Source of the DNA: an uncultured Alistipes sp. | Lineage (GTDB): Bacteria; Bacteroidota; Bacteroidia; Bacteroidales; UBA932 | Length of the DNA stretch: 56,694 bases | Direction: 5' to 3' | Assembly: GCA_902388455.1 (NCBI GenBank) | Contig: CABMPD010000017.1 | Location: forward strand, 1 to 56,694 | Part shown: positions 52,208 through 56,694 of the stretch, piece by piece | How positions within the stretch are numbered: the first letter of the stretch is position 1 | Layout of the letters: every line of letters starts with the position of its first letter | Position numbers and translations under genes: made by a program | Notes under the pieces: model-generated | What the model was told of the DNA's origin: nothing | The model's database searches: none | Seen by the model: the letters and a program-made list of their open reading frames with translations, nothing else

Positions 52208-53032
52208 ATGAGCAGCAAGGAAACAATACTCGAGGCCCTCAAGGCCAACAGCCCCGCACCCGTGGAAAGAGGGCCGCTGGGCTTCACCCCCATGACATTC
52301 TCCGACCCTTTAGCGGAGTTCCGGGAAAGAGCGGTCAAGGCCGCAGCGGCCCGGTGCATCCTGATCGAAGAGGGGGACGATAAGGCATCCGCAGATATGG
52401 AGATCTCCGGAAACCGCGCCACAAGCTCCGGCGACAGGACACCGGAAGGGTACGCGACAGAGCAGCCTGGTCTTCGACCTGAGAACCGCGCCACAAACCC
52501 CGACGACAGGACACCGGAAGGGTACGCGACAGAGCAGCCTGGCCTTCGACCTGAGAACCGCGCCACAAACCCCGACGACAGGACACCGGAAGAGGAGAAG
52601 CCCGGCAGCATCCGGGAGCTCATAGCCTCCATTGTCCGCCGGACCTACCCTGAAGCCAGACGCATAGCCTCCAATCTGCCCGAGGCCGCATCCTGCGCCA
52701 CATTCAACTCCGACGAACTGGAAGATCCCCGCGATCTCGCCGGCACCGATGTCGCCATAGTCCGCGGAGCCTTCGGAGTAGTCGAGAACGGCGCCGTCTG
52801 GATACCCCGCGCATTCCGGCACAAGGCCATGCTATTCATCCCCGAAGCCCTCGTCATCCTGCTGGACAGAAAGCAGATAGTGTGCAACATGCACGAAGCC
52901 TACGCCCGGGAGGACTTCGACACCTACGACTTCGGCAGCTTCATCGCCGGCCCCTCCAAGACCGCCGACATCGAGCAGGCCCTTGTCATCGGCGCCCACG
53001 GAGCCCGGGACGTCACGGTCATCCTGCTGTAG
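52208..53032 (+). CDS. lutC: L-lactate oxidation protein LutC with repeat insertion
   Basis: The 274-residue protein is the LutC/YkgG subunit. The C-terminal LUD domain (about residues 138-274) is normal: GTDVAIVRGAFGVVENGAVW, FIPEALVILLDRKQIV, YDFGSFIAGPSKTADIEQAL and GAHGARDVTVILL. The N-terminal part is separated from it by an unusual linker (about residues 69-128) made of two full 24-residue repeats and a partial third, each with RTPEGYATEQPGLRPE. The linker makes the protein longer than usual. It is probably disordered and, lying outside the LUD fold, need not destroy function. Confidence 0.88.
   Translation: MSSKETILEALKANSPAPVERGPLGFTPMTFSDPLAEFRERAVKAAAARCILIEEGDDKASADMEISGNRATSSGDRTPEGYATEQPGLRPENRATNPDDRTPEGYATEQPGLRPENRATNPDDRTPEEEKPGSIRELIASIVRRTYPEARRIASNLPEAASCATFNSDELEDPRDLAGTDVAIVRGAFGVVENGAVWIPRAFRHKAMLFIPEALVILLDRKQIVCNMHEAYAREDFDTYDFGSFIAGPSKTADIEQALVIGAHGARDVTVILL
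52412..52593 (+). repeat. 72-bp tandem repeat inside lutC
   Basis: The words AACCGCGCCACAA recur at 52412, 52484 and 52556, an exact period of 72 bp (24 codons). There are two full units and a third of about half length. Units 2 and 3 are nearly identical; unit 1 differs at a few bases. The period keeps the lutC frame open. Confidence 0.9.
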
Positions 53033-53042
53033 GCCTTCTGCA

Positions 53043-53103
53043 CGGCATTCCTCTTCCGTTCCCCTTCCACAACGGCAGCATTTCCCGCAATTCCCTGCCG
53101 TTG
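53043..53103 (+). repeat. 61-nt dispersed repeat, copy 2
   Basis: It aligns to 43511-43571 with 50 of 61 identical bases. Here the hairpin arms CAACGGCAG (53070-53078) and CTGCCGTTG (53095-53103) pair perfectly over 9 bp with a 16-nt loop. Confidence 0.75.
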
Positions 53104-53113
53104 CGGCATGCCA

Positions 53114-53250
53114 TTATCCCTTTTTCTTGTACGGCAAGGCGAGGCACCTGCACACCTGTGCCTCCGAGGCATTGAAATTCCCCATAAGCCATTTCGCCGT
53201 CTCTTTCTTCTCTTCCTCAGTCAGATGCCAGTAACCCGTCCCTGGACGGA
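53114..53250 (-). pseudogene. Coding-like fragment, no start codon
   Basis: On the minus strand about 45 codons read GYWHLTEEEKKETAKWLMGN and then FNASEAQVCRCLALPYKKKG before TAA. The composition is protein-like and the helical pattern resembles a small helix-turn-helix, as in some transposase or regulator ends, but there is a stop just upstream and no early ATG. The family is not recognised. Confidence 0.3.
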
Positions 53251-53555
53251 CATGTCATCGCCGGTCACGAGCATAAGGACTAATGGGTATCCGCAAAGTA
53301 CACCACCTAAAGCAGTTTATGTCCGGCCAGCATCATCACTTTACATTTTAGTTATATTGCAACTATTTGGCAAACTGCGCATTACATTTCCGCAAAAATG
53401 TTAAGTGCAGACAAAAACGCCTGTTTTGGTCGGAATTCATACCTTGACGATAGGTGTTCAGCCCCATCCTTAGCCTTAGCCGCCGGGCAAGGTGACAGCC
53501 ATAGAGGTCAGTTTGCGGATAAGGATTTGCAGTTCTTCAGCCACCCCACCACCCG

Positions 53556-53969
53556 CAGTCTGTAATCCGTAGTTCCACTCAACGATGCATCCTTCAACAC
53601 TTTAAAGTGAGTAGCGGCATTACAGACTAATGGCCACCTCCTTCAGTCTGTAATTGACCGTTTTTGACATCCGGCTATAACACAAACCGTTACGAAGTTA
53701 CGCCGGTAACAGACTGAACTGTACGCCGGGACACGTATTTCTCCAAATGCGCCCCAGGAAGTGCTGTGGCAGGGACAACCTGCGGCCATCACATTTCCCC
53801 CGGGATGAGTCTGTAATCGGAAGATCCGCAAACAATGCTGTCAAACAGCGATATACACAAAAGCCGGACAACAGACAAGGCTGAGACCACCCGCAGTCTG
53901 TAAATCGCTCGCCTCACGTAAATCTCTTTAAAATAGCAAAATACGTAAAAACAAGGCTCTACAGACTGC
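53556..53969. repeat. Array of four ~73-nt units with inverted CAGTCTGTAAT ends
   Basis: The units are 53556-53629, 53644-53716, 53808-53877 and 53893-53969 (74, 73, 70 and 77 nt). Each begins with CAGTCTGTA or a close variant and ends with its inverse (ATTACAGACT, GTAACAGACTG, ACAGAC, TACAGACTGC), so each can fold on itself. Interiors differ between units. Two 14-16 nt gaps separate units 1-2 and 3-4, and about 91 nt separates units 2-3. A similar leader, CCACC followed by CCCG or CTCCTT, precedes three of them. Confidence 0.75.
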
Positions 53970-54048
53970 ACTGCACGTAGACGGATTCCGGTCTTAAAGC
54001 ACGGTACCCCCTCCGTGAGTCGGAAAGGAGGGATACTGATCTGAAAAA

Positions 54049-54080
54049 TTTGGAGAACTCCAAAATACTTCCTATTTTTG
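54049..54080 (+). promoter_or_regulatory. Strong promoter before a short terminated transcript
   Basis: TTTG (54049-54052), a 20-nt spacer and TATTTTTG (54073-54080) match the Bacteroidota consensus. Transcription should start near 54087, far from the next start codon at 54173, and a terminator hairpin lies in between. Confidence 0.7.
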
Positions 54081-54086
54081 CTTTAC

Positions 54087-54146
54087 AAAAGCATCGCTAT
54101 ACTTTCCTGTATAGTTTAGCCGCTCCAGTAGCGGCTTTTGTTTTTG
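54087..54146 (+). ncRNA. Candidate small RNA or attenuated leader
   Basis: Downstream of the promoter the DNA gives two hairpins, CTATAC/GTATAG (about 54097-54112) and GCCGCT/AGCGGC (54119-54135), the second followed by TTTTGTTTTTG. A transcript of about 55-60 nt would end here. It does not match a riboswitch or RNA family I can name. It could be a stand-alone RNA or a leader that attenuates the NYN gene. Confidence 0.5.
54119..54146 (+). terminator. Intrinsic terminator before the NYN gene
   Basis: GCCGCT (54119-54124) and AGCGGC (54130-54135) form a 6-bp GC-rich stem with a 5-nt loop, followed by TTTTGTTTTTG. It lies between the promoter at 54049 and the NYN gene. Confidence 0.7.
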
Positions 54147-54156
54147 CCTTTTAATA

Positions 54157-54164
54157 TAAATTTG
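54157..54164 (+). promoter_or_regulatory. Promoter -7 element of the NYN gene
   Basis: TAAATTTG matches TAnnTTTG and ends 8 nt before the ATG at 54173. The nearest TTTG (54137-54140) is 16 nt upstream, shorter than usual. It would allow expression independent of the terminator just upstream. Confidence 0.4.
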
Positions 54165-54172
54165 AGAAAGAT

Positions 54173-54823
54173 ATGGGACAGAGGAGAGTAACATTCTACA
54201 TTGACGGCTTCAACTTCTATTATGGGCTGAGAAGAATGATGAATATAGATAAAAATTGGAGGCGATTCTACTGGATAGACATCGTCAGACTTTTCGAACA
54301 ATTCTTAGGCCCGGACCAATTGTTAAATAAGGTTGTTTACTTCACAGCATCTCCTCTTGACCCAGAGAAAAACAGCCGCCAAAGTGCTTTTCTAAATGCC
54401 AATACATTATTACATCCGGATAAATTCGAAGTTGTGCGCGGCAAATACATCAAGAAAACAATACAGTGCCCTAACTGCAACACAGCTATCAGCAGGCCGG
54501 AAGAGAAAAAGACAGATGTAAATCTATCCGTAAGAATGATGGGTGACTGCTTTAACGACCTCACAGACATACTTGTTCTTGTCAGTGCAGACTCAGACCT
54601 GATACCTCCTTTGGATTTTATACTTCATAACTTCAAAAATAAAAAATTCAAAGTATATTTTCCTCCTTCAAACAACAGTTTTGATATCAACAACTATATG
54701 AAAGCACATAAATCATCTGTCGTCCGCCTGGATGCCAATGCAACAAAATTCAAGAACAGCATCATGCCTGACACCGTTGCCGCAGGAAACAAAAATTACA
54801 CAATCCCTGATAAGTGGAAATAA
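54173..54823 (+). CDS. NYN-domain (PIN-like, DUF88) putative ribonuclease
   Basis: The 216-residue protein has the NYN fold of metal-dependent RNases. The acidic residues expected at the active site are present: Asp11 in YIDGFNFYYG, Asp115 in KKTDVNLSVRM, and Asp140 and Asp142 in VSADSDLIPPL. A CPNC pair (Cys99, Cys102) in the insert may bind zinc or be a remnant of a ribbon. There is no signal peptide. The gene is visibly AT-rich beside GC-rich neighbours, which suggests recent transfer. It ends 10 bases before the second lutA. Relatives are stand-alone LabA/DUF88 proteins of unclear role, some in defence or mobile loci. Confidence 0.85.
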   Translation: MGQRRVTFYIDGFNFYYGLRRMMNIDKNWRRFYWIDIVRLFEQFLGPDQLLNKVVYFTASPLDPEKNSRQSAFLNANTLLHPDKFEVVRGKYIKKTIQCPNCNTAISRPEEKKTDVNLSVRMMGDCFNDLTDILVLVSADSDLIPPLDFILHNFKNKKFKVYFPPSNNSFDINNYMKAHKSSVVRLDANATKFKNSIMPDTVAAGNKNYTIPDKWK

Positions 54824-54833
54824 CATCACATTA

Positions 54834-55574
54834 ATGAAAATAGGACTTTTTATCCCCTGCTTCGTCAACGCCGTATACCCGTCGGTAGGCGTGGCGTCGT
54901 ACAAGCTGCTGAAAGCGCTGGGGCTCGACGTGGACTATCCCGTCGGGCAGACCTGCTGCGGGCAGCCCATGGCCAACGGCGGATTCGAGAAGGACGCCGC
55001 TCCACTGGCCCGCCGCATGGAGGAGCTTTTCCGCGGCTATGACTACGTGGTAGGACCCTCAGGAAGCTGCGTGGCCTTCGTCAAGGAGCATTATCCCGAC
55101 ATCCTGCACAAGGAGGCCCACGAGTGCCTCGGCAGCCACATCTACGAGATCTGCGAGTTCATCCACGACGTGGTGCGGCCCTCGGAGCTGCCCCGGGCGT
55201 ATTTTCCCCACAGTGTCAGCATACACAACAGCTGCCACGGACAGCGGCTGCTCGGACTGGCGTCGCCCTCGGAGCTGAATGTCCCGCATTATTCCAAGCT
55301 CAGGGACCTGCTGTCCCTCGTGCGCGGTGCGGAAGTTTTCGAGCCCTCCCGGGTGGACGAGTGCTGCGGCTTCGGCGGCATGTTCTCCATAGAGGAGCCG
55401 GCCGTCTCCGCCTGCATGGGTGCCGACAAGGTCCGCGACCATATTTCCACCGGTGCCGAATACATCACCGGAGCCGACTCCTCCTGCCTGATGCACATGG
55501 AGGGCATCATCAAGAGGCAGAAACTCCCCATAAAGACCATTCACATAGTAGAGATACTGGCCTCGGGCCTGTAA
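54834..55574 (+). CDS. lutA: LutA, copy 2
   Basis: This 246-residue paralogue of the LutA at 50016 has identical Cys motifs (TCCGQPMANGGF, NSCHGQRLL, DECCGFGGMFS). By eye 27 residues differ (about 89% identity), mostly conservative, and the DNA differs mainly at third positions, so both copies seem under selection. It starts 10 bases after the NYN gene instead of after a permease, and precedes lutB copy 2 by 15 bases. Confidence 0.93.
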   Translation: MKIGLFIPCFVNAVYPSVGVASYKLLKALGLDVDYPVGQTCCGQPMANGGFEKDAAPLARRMEELFRGYDYVVGPSGSCVAFVKEHYPDILHKEAHECLGSHIYEICEFIHDVVRPSELPRAYFPHSVSIHNSCHGQRLLGLASPSELNVPHYSKLRDLLSLVRGAEVFEPSRVDECCGFGGMFSIEEPAVSACMGADKVRDHISTGAEYITGADSSCLMHMEGIIKRQKLPIKTIHIVEILASGL

Positions 55575-55589
55575 CATTCCGAACAAGAC

Positions 55590-56694
55590 ATGAGCACACA
55601 TTCCAAAGCCGCCGGGGCATTCATAGCCGACTCAGAGCGCACCGCATGGCACAATCAGGCCCTGTGGTTCGTCCGGGAAAAGCGCGACCGCATGGCCCGG
55701 TCAGTCCCCGAGTGGGAGGCCCTGCGCGATGCGGCCGCCCGCACCAAGATGCACACCATCACCCACCTCGCCTACTACCTCGAGATGTTCGAGCGCAATG
55801 CCGTGGCCAACGGTATCCACGTACACTGGGCCAAGGACGCTCAGGAGCACAACGAGACAGTCTACAGAATACTCAGCGAGCACGGAGCCAGGCACCTGAT
55901 CAAGAGCAAGTCCATGCTCTCCGAGGAATGCGGCCTGACCCCCTATCTCGAAGAGCGCGGCATCGAGGCCGTAGAGAGCGACCTCGGCGAGCGCATCATG
56001 CAGCTGATGCACCGCCCGCCCAGCCACATTGTCCTGCCGGCCATCCACGTCAAAAGGGAGGAAGTCGGTGAGCTGTTCCAGCGCGAACTGGGCACAGAAC
56101 AGGGCAACAGCGACCCGACCTACCTCACCCACGCCGCCAGAAAGCACCTGCGGGAGAAATTCCTGCACGCCGACGCCGCCATGACCGGAGTCAACTTCGC
56201 CGTGGCCTCCTCTGGCGCATTCACGGTCTGCACCAACGAGGGCAACGCCGACATGGGCACCTCCTTCCCCAAGCTCCACATCGCCATCATGGGCCTCGAG
56301 AAGGTCATCCCCGACTACGACGCCCTCGCCCTGTACACCCGCCTGCTCGCCCGCTCCGCCACCGGACAGCATTCCACCACCTACACCACCCACTACAAGC
56401 GTCCGGTCGAGGGCCAGGAGATCCACGTCATCATCGTGGACAACGGCCGCAGCCGCATCCTCGCCAACCCGGCCCACCTCAACATGCTCCGCTGCCTGCG
56501 CTGCGGCTCCTGCATGAACACCTGCCCCGTCTACCGCCGCTCCGGAGGCTACTCCTACTCGTACTTCATCCCCGGCCCGCTCGGCATCAACCTCGGCATG
56601 CTCGCCTCCCCCAAGCTCTACAGCGGCAATGTCTCCGCCTGCAGCCTCTGCATGTCCTGCTCCAATGTCTGCCCCGCCAAGATCGACCTCGGAG
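55590..56694 (+). CDS. lutB: LutB, copy 2 (cut by window end)
   Basis: Only the first 368 codons lie in the window; the frame is open throughout. It closely follows LutB copy 1 (MSTHSKAAGAFIADSERTAW; VESDLGERIMQLMHRPPSH; CLRCGSCMNTCPVYR; CSLCMSCSNVCP). The two 4Fe-4S motifs are intact. Whether a second lutC follows cannot be seen. Confidence 0.93.
   Translation, partial: MSTHSKAAGAFIADSERTAWHNQALWFVREKRDRMARSVPEWEALRDAAARTKMHTITHLAYYLEMFERNAVANGIHVHWAKDAQEHNETVYRILSEHGARHLIKSKSMLSEECGLTPYLEERGIEAVESDLGERIMQLMHRPPSHIVLPAIHVKREEVGELFQRELGTEQGNSDPTYLTHAARKHLREKFLHADAAMTGVNFAVASSGAFTVCTNEGNADMGTSFPKLHIAIMGLEKVIPDYDALALYTRLLARSATGQHSTTYTTHYKRPVEGQEIHVIIVDNGRSRILANPAHLNMLRCLRCGSCMNTCPVYRRSGGYSYSYFIPGPLGINLGMLASPKLYSGNVSACSLCMSCSNVCPAKIDLG

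Larger units (their letters stand above)
53033..54172. other. Gene-poor repeat island between the two lut copies
   Basis: This 1.1-kb stretch has no convincing protein gene. It holds a 61-nt dispersed repeat (53043-53103), a coding-like fragment without start (53114-53250, minus), four units with inverted CAGTCTGTAAT ends (53556-53969), a hairpin CCCTCC/GGAGGG (54009-54032), and a promoter-terminator pair that could make a short RNA (54049-54146). The part from 53251 to 53555 shows nothing I can name. Confidence 0.65.

Noticed and set aside
52201..52632. 143-codon minus-strand repeat protein over lutC
   Set aside because: It is open only because the 72-bp repeat is free of stops in this frame. 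It starts and ends inside lutC and has no promoter element.
53556..53969. CRISPR array
   Set aside because: The repeated word is only about 11 nt, occurs in alternating orientation, and the spacing is irregular. There is no constant 25-40 nt direct repeat and no cas gene.
53556..53969. Integron attC cassette array
   Set aside because: The units have inverted conserved ends and variable interiors as attC sites do, but they lack the RYYYAAC/GTTRRRY core pairs, lie only 14-91 nt apart without cassette genes, and no integrase is seen.

Overview
The window is a chromosomal segment of a Bacteroidota bacterium, most likely a gut-type member of Bacteroidales. The signs are many copies of the phylum's promoter signature (TTTG, about 19-21 nt, then TAnnTTTG), little use of strong Shine-Dalgarno sites, a TonB-dependent receptor with a carboxypeptidase-regulatory-like plug extension, secreted GH53, GH2 and GH33 enzymes, and a tricorn-type protease. 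The coding DNA is GC-rich, which would fit Alistipes-like or related Rikenellaceae-type genomes; the genus is a guess. The first 26 bases are the 5' end of a 16S rRNA gene leaving the window on the minus strand.

Layout. 1-1.35 kb: rrn promoter and a two-gene chromate transporter. 1.4-7.3 kb: galactan/galactose operon (GH53 endo-galactanase, membrane-anchored GH2, galK, galM) closed by a terminator. 7.4-9.65 kb (minus): two paralogous secreted proteins of unknown function and an M23 peptidase. 9.75-14.6 kb: surface-polysaccharide genes (Stealth phosphotransferase, GT92-like, FrhB-like Fe-S protein, pyruvyl transferase, and a convergent glycosyltransferase). 14.6-23.4 kb: copper ATPase, tRNA-His, carboxyltransferase (PycB/OadA-like), nifJ, fabD, tRNA-Arg. 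23.5-27.9 kb: DUF308 protein and a four-gene envelope cluster ending in a patatin phospholipase. 27.8-33 kb (minus): TonB receptor, beta-helix lipoprotein, metallophosphatase. 33.1-39.7 kb (minus): lgt, trxB, cysteine desulfidase-like gene, tricorn protease. 39.7-42.4 kb (minus): rRNA methyltransferase, a broken C10 peptidase, sialidase. 42.5-44.6 kb: gene-poor stretch with a decayed higB toxin and intact higA. 44.6-53 kb: pgk, BASS transporter, acyltransferase with a fluoride-channel remnant, lactate permease and lutABC. 53-54.2 kb: second gene-poor island. 54.2-56.7 kb: NYN-domain protein and a second, diverged lutA and lutB, the latter cut by the window end.

How the genes work together. 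Core carbon flow is well represented: galactan to galactose to galactose-1-phosphate; lactate uptake and oxidation by LctP/LutABC; pyruvate handling by NifJ; a biotin-dependent carboxyltransferase; glycolysis by Pgk. Envelope construction is served by lgt, fabD, the acyltransferase and the polysaccharide cluster.

The least explained parts are the two gene-poor islands. They share two repeat families: about 73-nt units bounded by inverted CAGTCTGTAAT ends, and a 61-nt repeat containing a 9-bp hairpin. The second island also holds a strong promoter-terminator pair that may make a short RNA, directly before an AT-rich NYN-domain nuclease-like gene and between two copies of the lut genes. This is the best candidate here for an undescribed element, though what it does cannot be told from sequence alone.
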